From the NCBI RefSeq assembly GCF_028502605.1, contig NC_079235.1, positions 3,100,001-3,164,000 on the forward strand: a stretch of DNA of 64,000 bases, given 5' to 3'. The notes below the pieces were generated by a model. That model did no database searches. It was not told where the DNA came from and was given only the letters and a program-made list of their open reading frames with translations. Shown one piece after another: positions 44,352 to 55,281 of the stretch. The stretch comes from Trichoderma breve (Eukaryota; Ascomycota; Sordariomycetes; Hypocreales; Hypocreaceae). A program made the translations under genes and the position numbers. Every line of letters begins with the position of its first letter. The first letter of the stretch is position 1.

Positions 44352-45611
44352 TCACTCCACGCCACGCTTTGGCATCCCGGACTTCTCATAGACAGCATCC
44401 ACCATTTCCATAAGCTTAACACTTTCATCCAAATCAACCCACGGTCCATCATACTTCTCTTGGTTTTTGGCCGCTTTGATACGATCGACAAACCCTTCGA
44501 GCTGATACCTGTACGATGTCCACCAAGGTTCACCCCTCTCACCCCATAGAGGACCGCCTGTATAGCACGACTCAGTTGTTTTCTTGCCGCTCTTGTCGGT
44601 CACGATGATCTTATGTCCAATAAACGGCGTGACAAAGGCTGTAAACTCAATCTTGGCTTGTTCTAGCTCCAGCACCGCCAACGGAGTCACACCCCACATC
44701 TGTGGTATGAAGCCCAGGAGCTTAGGTGGTACCAGTTTAGAGACAGTGGTACACTTGACTGGCGGCCTGGTGCTGTCGGCGTTGGTGATCGTAATGGTGG
44801 TGTCCATGTTTTCATCAATTCGATTGTCGCGCTTACTGAGCTGAGGCTTCGTTGAAAGGACTTCAAAACTGGTCCCTTTTACATCGTTGGGAGCGGCAGC
44901 CCAGTACAAAGACGAGGAAAGAACATAGCAAAGATCCATGGAAGCTCCGCCTCCCAGCTCGTAGTTTAATCGGATGTCATTAGTGACTAGAGTTCCAGGA
45001 GGTAGAATCATCTTTGAAAAGACGCCCGTGAGATGGCCATATTTCCCGCTTTCGATGATCTCTTTCACCCGATGAGCGGCAGGGTGAAATCGCCAGTGAT
45101 AAGCCTCCAGAGCAATTTTGCCAGTTTCGTTTGCGCAATCCTGAATCTCTTTGGCTTCAGCAGCATTGGACGCAATAGGCTTCTCGATCAGCACATGTTT
45201 ACCCGCTCTCAAGGCGTTTAATGCCCATTTATGATGTAGGCCATTGGGAAGAGGGACATAGACAGCATCGATTTCGGGATCCTTGAGGACCTCTTCATAG
45301 GAATCGTACACTTTGACTGCGTCTAATTTGTATTTGGCAACTTGCGCTTCTGCTTTCGCTTTCGATCTCGCAGCAATGGCGGCAATGACGACGCCGGGAT
45401 GGGTCTGAACCGGGTCAAAAAGTGCAGGGAAGTTGATTCCCGCGGCTGACAAGACGCCAAGCTTGATGGCATCTGGATTCTTTTTGAGGTTTGCTTTTAT
45501 TTTGTTGACACCATTCCACCAGTTCACAACATCGATGATGAGCTTCACACATCATTAGCTTTCCCTGACGTGGAGACTTCCACTAGGATGATTCACCTCC
45601 AGCATCGGCAT
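44352..45611 (-). CDS. Gfo/Idh/MocA-family NAD(P)-dependent oxidoreductase (dihydrodiol/xylose dehydrogenase-like)
   Basis: My model has a 15-nt first exon (45611-45597, MPMLE), a 54-nt intron (GTGAAT donor, GCTAATG branch, GAAG acceptor) and a main exon 45542-44352; total 401 aa. It is needed because the long frame has no upstream ATG: a stop lies two codons before its GTG. The Rossmann half (LGVLSAAGIN, with Ser where the family usually has the second Gly) is followed by the family's catalytic EKP motif (Lys126) in VLIEKPIAS and EAYHWRFHPAAH. The C-terminal half is the usual Gfo/Idh beta sheet. Relatives oxidise sugars or trans-dihydrodiols with NADP. Substrate unknown. It lies tail to tail with the P450. 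Confidence 0.8.
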
Positions 45612-47121
45612 CTTCGAGGTAGCCTAGCTCAAGCTATCCAAAATACAGGTATAGCGTGGTCGAAAATGACACAGAAATGTTACATGTATGCTCGCGCTCA
45701 GTGGGCTTCAAATCGCGATGAGCATGGGTATCGGAACTCTGACGAGAGCTGGAGATTATGAATTATGTATGGATTTATGTCTAGCTTCAGGCCAAGTGTC
45801 AGAGGCGACGCCCTTTATCTAAATTGCAACGTCTTGGAATTGGACGGGCTCCTCGCCAAACCCGGCCGTATTGCAGGGGTTTAACACTGTCCCGTACAAG
45901 ACAGGCGAATGTAGCCTCAGAACGGACCTTTGGTGCAATTCAACATTCTACACTTGATCGGACAAAAACGTAACGCGAGCTCTGAGCCAGATAATCATTT
46001 TTCAAGTTGGATATTCGTCTTCTTCATCCTATGCTGACAAACCAGGTTACTGAGATGATGAGGGATTCGGAGCGGGATTGGGACGGGAATCCGAGTATTT
46101 GCATGTGTCTGATGGAATAAATGCACAGTAGACCAGCGACAGCTTCTACTAAAGTCTAGCAGTGTAAATGCGGCATACTTTATACAAATAAACTGGCGAT
46201 GCATGTGTCTTGATAGTACAGGTAAGCAGGAGTGACTTTCTGCTATGGCCGCCAAATCTTCGTGTACTGAGTCTGACAACCAATGACTACATCAGCCGAT
46301 TCAACTTAGATCCAGCAAGGACGGAGCTTTGTAAGGGAGAATCACTTCGTGAAGAGTTGAGATGGAACCATCTCATATATTTAAACGATAATCGACAGGC
46401 TAATAGTAGAAAATGGGTCACGCTTCTCACTAATCAACTACCCAATCTGCCACCCAAATACGGATTTCTGTAGTACCTTTGTAAAGGTCTGCCTACTTTG
46501 TGACTTGCCATAACTCAAAATTTCATACGGTGTGTTGCACCAGTGCTGCTGTTCATCAGAGCTCTTCTTATAGTCGTCTGGCACGGGGAGACCAGTTGCT
46601 TCGTGAAGTATTACTGTCGAAACTCCCGGGTTGTTCGGTGATGAAGACGTTTACTCAGGTTGAGGCCCATCAATACTAAGGCTGTTCTGCCTCTTAGCCA
46701 ATGCGCACCAATTCTAAAATACTACCCATTTGGCTGGTGTTATATATACATATAAGTCAATCACCACTTTCGATTCCGGTAGTCTTTCACTGTCATCTCG
46801 TCATGACTATATTGAAGAGGGGAGAGGTCTTTCGTGTGCTTGTAATTCTTTCTTTTCCTGTCTTTGCGTCTACTGAGATAAATCTGGAGCCTAGAGGATT
46901 CTCCCTTGTAATATATACCTTACACTATTGAACCTATAAGGTACATATGTTTCGCCCGTCATGCCTCACTATTACGGACAACTCCTCCTTGGAGGTGCAT
47001 TGGCAGTCCCAGTGTTGTCTGTACTTCAACGAGTATCCTGGCGGAGTACTTGGTCCTCAGTAGGTGCGTATTATCCGACACCTTTTATTCAGGTGGTACT
47101 CGTGGTAGTTATTGGTGATAG
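45612..47121. other. Intergenic, AT-rich, no supported gene
   Basis: 1.5 kb between the divergent start of the oxidoreductase and the 3' end of the Cys-rich secreted protein. Short open stretches at 45,995-46,279 (minus) and 46,210-46,473 (plus) have semi-plausible composition but lack ATG starts or motifs. Nothing convincing. Confidence 0.45.
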
Positions 47122-47145
47122 TTATTGGTGATAGTTATTGACGAT
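47107..47145. repeat. 13-bp tandem repeat x3 spanning a stop codon
   Basis: Three copies of AGTTATTGGTGAT, the third with two changes. The TAA of the neighbouring minus-strand secreted-protein gene (47124-47122) lies in the second copy, so the last residues of that protein are encoded by the repeat. Because 13 is not a multiple of three, copy-number change would alter the C-terminus. Confidence 0.85.
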
Positions 47146-48042
47146 AAACTCCACCAAAGCCTCGCCAGAGGCGTATCTTAGAGCGTATGAGACAGATTTG
47201 AACCTGGATAAACTTCCAATCGTCACCACCTTTTTTATCACCTGTTCCATCACACTGTCACCCAGTCCATTCCGAACAGCATTCCAACTATGGGCAGCTT
47301 TATTGGCGAGGTCCATTGCTGTGTAAGAAAACTGTTCTCGAGTGAGATATTCGCCAGCCAGTCTCGACACTGCGCCGCTAGCCTGATGCTCAAACTGCGA
47401 GATGAGCTGCGAGTATATCGACTGAGAGACTGAGGCTGGTACGTTGTAACCCGTGCCGGCACCAGTAGTCGTCTGAACAAGTTCGAATCCAGCGGCAGCA
47501 AGGCCGGGGACATCAATAACGTCGTTGATGTCTCTGCCGCACACATTGATGGCACCTCTCTTAGCCAATTCAGCTTCTTCTGGCAAAGCTCGGCGAGTCA
47601 TTCCTCTGAATTCCGGAGTTGGCTTCTCCTCCTCATCGGGAATGGTATCTCTCCCAATAATCTTTACCACCCCACACGCCTCGAAATTGGTCTGCACTCT
47701 CGTTCCATCGTCCAGAATGGTGTAACCCCTCTGGCAGGTGACAACATTGTCCATAAATGCTGCAGATAGGTAATCGAGGCTGTGAGTAATGTCGCCAGCA
47801 TCACGCCACATAGTCGCACAGCAATTTCCGTGCTTGGCGCCTATACCGTTCTTGGGCACAGTAACTTTGCCATTACACGGATTTGAAGCAATGAGCAGAG
47901 CAGAGGCAGCTGCCATGCAGTCACTATTGGTCACCGAGGTTCCTCCTGGCTGACAAACATGCTCCACGGCAGCTGTTGCTGTCCCCGTAAAAAGGGCAGA
48001 GAAGACTCCGAGGAGGAGGCCTACTTCGCTGGGCCAACGCAT
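47122..48042 (-). CDS. Secreted Cys-rich protein with Kex2 sites, unknown function
   Basis: Intronless, 306 aa. A signal peptide (~1-24, MRWPSEVGLLLGVFSALFTG) is followed by an N-terminal module to about residue 125 with seven cysteines, including an adjacent pair (GNCCATMW) and the spacing VCQPG..SDCMAA..NPCNGK. Then comes an acidic linker with two dibasic sites (MTRRALPEE, ELAKRGAI), typical for Kex2 processing, and a ~145-residue C-terminal part rich in helices (QSIYSQLISQFEHQ, MDLANKAAHSWNAVRNGLG). The Kex2 sites suggest cleavage into two chains, as in some secreted fungal effectors and killer-protein-like precursors. I do not recognise the family and claim no activity. A TATAAAG box lies upstream. 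Confidence 0.75.
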   Translation of the reverse strand: MRWPSEVGLLLGVFSALFTGTATAAVEHVCQPGGTSVTNSDCMAAASALLIASNPCNGKVTVPKNGIGAKHGNCCATMWRDAGDITHSLDYLSAAFMDNVVTCQRGYTILDDGTRVQTNFEACGVVKIIGRDTIPDEEEKPTPEFRGMTRRALPEEAELAKRGAINVCGRDINDVIDVPGLAAAGFELVQTTTGAGTGYNVPASVSQSIYSQLISQFEHQASGAVSRLAGEYLTREQFSYTAMDLANKAAHSWNAVRNGLGDSVMEQVIKKVVTIGSLSRFKSVSYALRYASGEALVEFIVNNYHQ

Positions 48043-48123
48043 TTTGAGATGATGATAATAAGTGCGAGAAAAGAAATGACTGGAGAGACTGATGTTAAGG
48101 AACTTGGGTTCGAGGAAGAGCTA

Positions 48124-48130
48124 CTTTATA
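48124..48130 (-). promoter_or_regulatory. TATA box of the Cys-rich secreted-protein gene
   Basis: TATAAAG on the minus strand about 85 bp upstream of the ATG. Confidence 0.55.
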
Positions 48131-48950
48131 GCTGAAGTAGTTGTGTTGATGAGGAGTCCAGTACCAACTTCCAGCACTCAGCTCATACTTATAGACTCAA
48201 CCTTCTCATGTAAACCAACAGTAATCCAAATGCTTTAAATGCTGATGACCAAGGCCGTGAGATCAATACGAAGCAGATAAAGATCCTATCATTTCTCAGT
48301 AAGACTATATTCCTTGACATTTTACTGACGATTAGTGCTTATTTGCGCCCAAAGGTTCGTATAGGTATATCAAATTGAAGTATCCATAACACTCTGTGCT
48401 CTATGTAATATATGTTATGGTAACAAAACTTGAACTACTTTTGGATCAGATAAGCTGCTAAAAAAAGGCCAGCCCTATAATGAAGATTAGCTATAATCAC
48501 AACGAGTCGTGAATATCTGCTAGGTGTACATGACTCCAGAAGCTTTTGAGGTACCGTATTTGCGACATGGCTTACACTTAGTATTAAGCTTATGTTGCTC
48601 GCCTTAAAAGTGGACTTGTATCGATCAAGCTGTCTTACATCGGCGCTGTTCGGCTATAAAAGTGGACGAGGAGTAGCATGCGTGTCTTGGAAAAGTGCTC
48701 TATATTTGGAAGTCTTCCTGTATTTTGATAAAAGTCCGTGGTCAATTGGTGGTAAAAAATTGGTGATTGGATATGTCAACTGGGCCTAGCCCGGCTTGCT
48801 GACATACAAGAGGAATCTTTTCCCGAGAGCTAGACAGAAGATGGAAGATAGGTTATCGCTAGAAATGGCTCCTAAGTATGACAGCTGCTCTGTGCGTTCT
48901 TAGAAGAACGCAACGGTAGCTGAAATATGAATTAGTTTCCCAGCTTTTTC

Positions 48951-49139
48951 TCACTCCGTGATATTTATAGCAATTATACATGCATGTAGGTTTCTGACGT
49001 TATACTCGTGTTGATCGAGCCAGTTCAGCGGTGTATTGCCTACTAAGCTATCAACAAAATATGGCGAGTAGCAGTACGGTAGAACATATGGCCGATTATT
49101 CGGTCTTATTAGCAGCCAACTCTCAAGATATACCCGCAT
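48951..49139 (-). pseudogene. Possible ankyrin-repeat remnant
   Basis: The minus-strand frame includes VDSLVGNTPLNWLDQHEYNV, close to the ankyrin consensus (D-x-x-G-x-T-P-L-x-W-A-x-x-x-G-H). Upstream and downstream the frame loses sense, as expected for a decayed ankyrin gene. A single degenerate unit is weak evidence. Confidence 0.25.
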
Positions 49140-49199
49140 GAGTACTGCTTCTCAGGCTTGAGTCGATGAAACAACGGTACCTTGCCAGGACAGCATATA

Positions 49200-49530
49200 C
49201 ATGGAGAAGCCCATCTGTCAATGCTCTGGACGCAGAGCATATCACGGCTTGCACGGCGTAGGCCGGAACAGGTCAGGTCTCTACGTTAAGGATCACAACA
49301 GGTATATACAACCAAACCGGCCTCCAGCGTTTATAGATAGTTCAGCCGCTACCGGTTGGACGGACGCGGGCTGGCCCGAAGGGGAGACGCGGAGCTCCGG
49401 GGGACCCGGCCTACGGCACACGGAGACGCTGATTACGGCCTTCAACACACCTTTTGCCGAAATGAAACCCACCTCCCCGGCATCTGCTGACATCTTATTA
49501 AACAAAATTTCCGCAACCTAAACGTTGCCG
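49200..49530. other. GC-rich block inside AT-rich DNA, origin unknown
   Basis: Sharp compositional change: 49,340-49,430 is strongly GC-rich while both flanks are AT-rich. Both strands are open (plus 49201-49521 from an ATG; minus 49293-49505). Neither translation is recognised. Confidence 0.4.
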
Positions 49531-50397
49531 GCGCTTATACCTGTAAACGCAGAAGTTTCTTAGCTCTTCTTATCAGTGGCAAGACTAACCATTGCCAATA
49601 ACCATAATCCACCCCTTCTTACGTCGGTTGGAAGATACATTCTCACCTTCGCTAATCTTCACTTCTACTAGAGATAGACACATCCTCACATGGCATACGT
49701 AAGAAATATTTTATAGGGTCGTTAGGTTAGTCATTATTTAGCACTCTAGTCACCTGCTTACTTGTAATTGGCAAATTTGATAGAGGTCGCTACGGCTGCC
49801 TCATGTTAGCACTATAGCTGTAGAGATAAGGCATGTGAGTTGGTGTCTTGCCGTACTATTGTGAGCGACTTTTGCTTTCTATTTTTACAATAGCATATTC
49901 TTATATTCTGCCCTTCCTAATTTCGGGAGTAGTATATAGTTCTATAGTCTAAGCTATCTTCATGGTTCTGATGAACGGGGGTGGTGAAAGAGTACATGTA
50001 TATAAATGAAATGATAACGCAACCAGGATGAAAATATATCCCCAACCAAACTACTGGGAATGCATTTTCTCTAGACGTCGGTGCTTTCGTTAACTCATAT
50101 GCTTAGCCTCAATACTGTAGCGGCGATTATCAGCCTTTTATCATAGTCGTTAGAACAAAGAAACACTTTCGCAAAGCCGCTGCGCATCAAAATCACAAGA
50201 TCATGTTATCCTAACCTATTAGCTACTATTATCTCGATACCTCATGTATTGCTCTTAATCTTCCACAAGCCCGTATCCAAGATTGTAAACCATTCTCAAG
50301 TAAGTAGTTGCATTATTTACGCTAATCCACAAAGTAATTTCTCCATATTAAATCTTCAAATGAACAGCTGCCTTATGAAACTTCAACTATTCTCTTC

Positions 50398-50583
50398 TTA
50401 TGTAGATCCAATAGTGGATACTCCGAACGCGGCCCTTTGTTCTATCCAAGGGTCCTTTGTCTCTTCCATAGCACCAAACTCCGCCACTTCAGACCAGGAT
50501 TGACTTGATCCCATGTCAGGAGTGCATGCAAGAACAGAAAAACCGCCGGTCTTTTCACTATAAACTTGTGTGTATTGCAACAA
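50398..50583 (-). pseudogene. Unrecognised coding-like fragment
   Basis: Minus-strand frame of ~61 codons with protein-like composition (YSEKTGGFSVLACTPD, then WSEVAEFGAMEETKDPWIEQ) ending in TAA at 50398. It has no ATG at its head (an upstream TAG closes the frame), so it can only be a last exon or a gene relic. Confidence 0.25.
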
Positions 50584-51053
50584 TAAGCGGCCCTATTTTA
50601 TTCTCCCTTGCTACCTTTCTAGGTGGATCTTTCGTATATAGTTGGTCGGCATGTCAGCCCTAGCTATAAATCTGCAAGGGATGGAACAACCAGAGTCTTG
50701 TCATAAGCAACCAAACCGCTATTAGATCCGCAATGTCTCACTCCTACCAATAGCATTACAAGCAAAGCCCAGGACGACTAGGAGAACCATGTTATCCCTG
50801 TTACTACGTGTCTTTCAGTGGGCTAGTCAACTACCCATAGCATCGGGGGGAAATGGCACTCTATGCTCCGTGCTCCGGTGTACGTCATCAACTAAGCATA
50901 ATAGTCTTCAGAGGTGCGAATATCTAACTAGTTAGAAGTGTTAATCATAATTACTCTTATTAAAGACAAGGATAATGAGGTTTAGCTTTTGGCGTATTGT
51001 ATCCCTATTTCACTAGCATGTCTGACAGGGGGGAGGGGGGGGTTTAGAATAGG

Positions 51054-51059
51054 TATAAG
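51054..51059 (+). promoter_or_regulatory. TATA-like box of the alpha/beta hydrolase gene
   Basis: TATAAG about 145 bp upstream of the ATG, just after a run of G residues at about 51,028-51,042. Confidence 0.4.
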
Positions 51060-51201
51060 ACAGCATCTGCAACGCAATTGTCTCGCTGTATATCTTGCCT
51101 GACCAACAGCACCAAACAGCGACTGGGTCAATTTTCCTGGTATACTTGTCAATCGGCAGCAACTTCAATCCCACTAAAAGGAAAAGAAACAGAGAAGAGA
51201 A

Positions 51202-52326
51202 ATGCGTACCTCAGTTTCCATAGCTGCATTTGCCCTGGCAGCTTCTTCTGCTGCCCAAGAAGCAGTTGAGTGCAAGATTATCGAGTTTCCAGTTTCAGTC
51301 ACTGCCAACAACGAAGATTTTGGCAATACTCTCCAGCCAAACAACGTTTCTTCAATCGATCAATTTCTCAGTCAGGGTCTCAGCACAGGAGCCGTCGGCG
51401 TTGTTGGACAGGTTTCAACATCCGCCAACTTCTCCATCAGTGCCCAGTATTGTGCACCAGCAGGCGCAACTCATCCCGAAACTCTTCCGATTCAACTGCT
51501 GGCCCATGGCAACACGTGCGACCGAACCATATGGGATGCTCTGAGCAAGCCGGATCTTCAAGCCTCTGGTTACTCATATCAGCGATTTTTTGCTTCGCAG
51601 GGATACGCAACCCTCGCGATAGACCTTCCTGGTCATGGCAGCTCGACTATTCCTGATCCTAACACGATTGTCCAGCTGCCGATTGAAGCTGCAGTTATCG
51701 ACGCCGTCGCGGCCTCTCTCCGGTCTATCAACAACCCACTCGGGATTTCTTTCCCTAAAGTTGTCTTTACAGGGCATTCTTATGGTTCGATTACCGGTGT
51801 CGCAGCAGCCAGGTTTGTGCCGACTTTCGCCGATGCCGTTGTTCTGACAGGCTGGTCGGCGTTTGTCCCGTTGCCGAGCCCCATGTTGGCCCTCCAAATG
51901 CAGCCGGCCGCTCTCCTTTTCGATCGTTTCAAAGGATATCCACTGGGGTATATCACTGCCAGTAATGAAACTGGCCATGAAGAAATTTTCTATGCCGGCG
52001 CATACGATCCTACCATCCCGAAGATGAGCTTTGACACTCAGGATGTCATGACATGTGGAGAGGGCGGCAGTCTTGGAGAGGGTTTGCAGCCCGCAATTGG
52101 ATTCACAGGGAAAGTCTTTGCTATTACAGGGAGTGTGGATTTTATGTTCTGTAATCCCAAGAATGGTGATTGCGCGGACCAGCTGGCAAATTCTTCCTTT
52201 CTTTTTCCCAATGCGACCTCATTCCAGACGCAAGTCATCGATAACACTGGCCACGATTTCATGCTGCACACATCTAGCACAGAAACCTTTGTGAAGATTC
52301 AGCAATTTCTTGAGAATAATGTTTAA
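51202..52326 (+). CDS. Secreted alpha/beta hydrolase (esterase/lipase-like)
   Basis: Intronless, 374 aa. Signal peptide ~1-18 (MRTSVSIAAFALAASSAAQ). The alpha/beta fold is clear: the LLAHGN oxyanion turn (~99-104), ATLAIDLPGHGSS (~137-148), nucleophile elbow GHSYGS with Ser193, a probable acid Asp313 (ITGSVDFMF) and His351 in NTGHDFML. Cysteines (for example at 106, 285, 317, 324) suggest disulfides in the secreted form, and several N-x-S/T sites are present. It is related to broad fungal secreted hydrolases of unknown substrate; no lipase lid or cutinase motif is evident. It borders the AT-rich gene-poor stretch on its left. Confidence 0.85.
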   Translation: MRTSVSIAAFALAASSAAQEAVECKIIEFPVSVTANNEDFGNTLQPNNVSSIDQFLSQGLSTGAVGVVGQVSTSANFSISAQYCAPAGATHPETLPIQLLAHGNTCDRTIWDALSKPDLQASGYSYQRFFASQGYATLAIDLPGHGSSTIPDPNTIVQLPIEAAVIDAVAASLRSINNPLGISFPKVVFTGHSYGSITGVAAARFVPTFADAVVLTGWSAFVPLPSPMLALQMQPAALLFDRFKGYPLGYITASNETGHEEIFYAGAYDPTIPKMSFDTQDVMTCGEGGSLGEGLQPAIGFTGKVFAITGSVDFMFCNPKNGDCADQLANSSFLFPNATSFQTQVIDNTGHDFMLHTSSTETFVKIQQFLENNV

Positions 52327-53322
52327 TTGTTAAGAGAACCAACATACATGTATATATACAAAGCATAGTCCATACAGATAATTTCCATGACACAAACAGT
52401 CCCAACTAGTGAGTTGTAAACGCCGCGAGACTCTACTTCCACCTAAAAGAGCGTGACGAAGATTAACCGTCAAAACGGCGTTTCTTCTTATTTTACCTTA
52501 TGGTCCTAGACGGCTAGTATCGATATACCTATTGGGTTGAGCTTGATTCATGATGGCGTCCGGCATATCTTCCGAAATTGGTTGGCAAAGACTTGTCTTG
52601 TAATGTCAAACTTCGAATCTAACACAATCCAATATATATACAAGGAGGAGCTCCACATATGTTCCTTATCATAGTTACGAAGATGTTGTCCATGAATAGA
52701 GCAGCAAACTTGACTCCGCATGCTTATCATGAACCTCGATTCACTGAATACGGCGTCCACACACATCACTTGCTTATCACAGCAACTCAGGGTCCGTCTT
52801 GTTTAGAGCATTAACTTTTCTTCTGTCTTCCAATCTGTCTATGTACATGCTATTTGTGGTATCGACAATCCATACAATATTGTCTAAATGAGTAATAAAA
52901 AACAAACGCTAAGAGTGGCCAGGCCATTGCATCAGACGCGTGAGACCGTGTCCTCCCACTGCTATGAGAGGCATCATCATATACTCCGCATCCCATGACC
53001 CCAATTTTGCTTTTACCCTCCATCATAAAGGAGGGCAAAATTCTATATATGTATATTAATCAATGCATATCCGTTCCGCATAGGCATTATTCAGAGACCA
53101 TAAAAAACAGTGAGCCAACATATTCTATCGCTTCGAAATGACTATGAAATGTTTGCATAAAAAATCCAGGGGAATCAAGTACTTGCAAATCAAGCATTAG
53201 CCGCCGTGATGTTGCCAGTACGGGAGGTGTCGAAAGAAAATAAAAATAGGGGGTGGTGATATATCCAATCGAAAGTAAAAGTTGAGGAGAGATGTTAATC
53301 CATTAGGTACAATGGAAAGGTT
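52327..53322. other. Convergent 3' flanks, AT-rich
   Basis: 1 kb between the hydrolase stop and the MFS transporter stop. No coding-like ORF, repeat or RNA gene recognised. Confidence 0.5.
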
Positions 53323-55281
53323 TTAGTTGTCGCGAGCCTTGTGTGAAGCAGCACGGCTGGCACGGCTAGCACGGCTAGCTTCCCTCTGCAGAGCCAGACT
53401 CTCTCGCCTCTCCCGCTCGTGCTCCTTGACCTCTGCGACAGCCTGGTCCTCGGTGACCACAACATTCTTGGCTCGTATTCTCGCAAGAACAGCGGCGGCT
53501 TCAGCGGCATATTGGCACCTAGCACGGATCTTGTCGCCGTATTTCCAGAAGAGGAATGGGAAAGGAACGCAAGCCAGCGCCAAAAAGGCGGGAATAGAAC
53601 TCGCCCAGTGGATACCCAAGTTCTGATACATGTAAGTGGTGAAGAGAGGGAAAGCGGCACCAAAAAGAGATCGGAGAACAGAGCTAGCAGCCAGAGCCGA
53701 GGCGGCGAAAATAACATCTAAGACGAGCGTTAGCAGCCATCACACAAGGGAAAGAAGAGAGGCACGGTGTCAACTTACATGCGTCAACAAGGTAGTTCAT
53801 CAGTGAAAGGAAGACCAAGACGATACCGGCGGCGAAGAAGATGGATCCAATGATGGAGACAATCCAGTGGACGCTGGGGCCGTTGGTCCACGCGAACCAG
53901 AACAAGCCAACGGGGATCAGGATGGAGCCAAGAATGGCGGGCGGCAGACGAGCCTCGGGAGCAGCGTTTCCATCAGGAGACCGGGCGGCAGTCTTGATGT
54001 ATCGGTTGTTGTCGAAAACGGATCCAATGGTGGAAACGGTCATACCAATGGCAATACCAAGGAAGGCGAGACCACCGATACCAGGGCTCCAGCCACGGCC
54101 CTGCTGGAAAACAATGGGGAAAGCGGCGAAGCACATGTAGAGGGTACCGTAGATGATGGCCATGTAGAGAGAGATGAGGAGGACGATGGGCTCCTTGAAA
54201 AGAAGCTGCCAGGGCCTCAGGAGGGAAACCTTGAGCTGGTTGCCAATAGTCTTGGGCGGCTGGCCCTCCTCAAGCTTGGAAATGTAAACCTTGCCGGTCT
54301 TTTTGCTCAGAGCAGCAGCGCGTTGACGAAGCAAGACGGGGGCATATGTCTCGGGGTAGGCCAGAGTACTGGCGATCCAGACAACACCGGTGAAGATGGC
54401 GATCAATCCCTCAACCCATCGCCAGCCTTTAGACTCGCCAAGGAAACCACCGGCAATCGGACCTACAGTCACTGTCAGCACGTCACGCGACCATGTTAAG
54501 CTGGGTGTGGGGATCTAGTCTTACCAAGAGCAGGGCCCAAGAAAGGAGCCATGGCAAAGATACTGAAGGCAATTCCTCGCTGCTTGGCCTGGAACAAATC
54601 GGCAATGACACCACCGGCGTTGGTTAGGGGAGAGGATCCAAAGGCACCGGCAAAGAATCGGAGGATGATGAGAGTAGCCATGGAATTGGCGCCGGCGGCT
54701 CCAGCGCTGAAAGCGGCCAGACACATGTAACTGATGAAGAAGGTCTTCTGGCGACCGTAGAGCTCAGAGAGAGGAGCCCAGAGAAGTGGTCCAATAGCAA
54801 AGCCCATGACGAACAGTGAAACACCTAGAATGGCGACCTCGGTGGAGATGTTGAACTCCCGGATGATTTCACTTACACCACCTGAGTAGGCGGAACTGGC
54901 GAATGAGACGGAAAGGGTAGCGCTAGCCTGGATTAGAGTAATGGTCCATTTGAACGAGTCCTTAAAGGCCATGGGGTTCCATTTGTCGCCGGGGATAAAT
55001 TCGACGAGATAGGGAGACTCGGTGGTACCTTGACCGCCGTAGTTGTACTCTAAGACCTCCTGAGTCACACCAGTCTGATCGAGGAGCACTCTCCAGTGGC
55101 TGACCTTTTCAGAGGAAATGGCCTGGTGCTGAGATTCGACATCGTGATCGGGGGTTGTGACAGTGGCCGAGGAGGCAGATGCCGATGAAGAGGAGGGTGG
55201 GTGAGGCAGCTGTTCCTGTTCCTGTTCCGGCACGGAAGGTTTGTCGTCGGCCATCGGCAAGGAAGGCTTTTCGTCGGCCAT
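53323..55281 (-). CDS. MFS drug/polyamine antiporter, 12-TM DHA1 type
   Basis: Three exons on the minus strand (55281-54525, 54462-53779, 53717-53323; introns 62 and 61 nt) give 611 aa. A ~110-residue acidic N-terminus is followed by [15 protein letters not shown], the usual entry to TM1 in Tpo/Flr-like fungal transporters. Motif A is [12 protein letters not shown]. The TM5 motif C region is spliced as [16 protein letters not shown], which supports the first intron. TM11-12 ([20 protein letters not shown]) come from the last exon. The tail is a charged helix with a repeated [11 protein letters not shown] end. It is predicted to export toxic compounds or polyamines across the plasma membrane by proton antiport; substrate unknown. 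Confidence 0.88.

Larger units (their letters stand above)
48131..51201. other. AT-rich gene-poor stretch, probably decayed repeats
   Basis: 3 kb of TA-rich, stop-laden DNA between a minus-strand and a plus-strand secreted-protein gene. It contains a possible ankyrin-repeat remnant (48,951-49,139), a GC-rich block (49,200-49,530) and a coding-like fragment (50,398-50,583), listed separately. The TA richness would fit repeat-induced point mutation or old transposon decay; no terminal repeats were identified by eye. The last ~200 bases are promoter. Confidence 0.45.
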
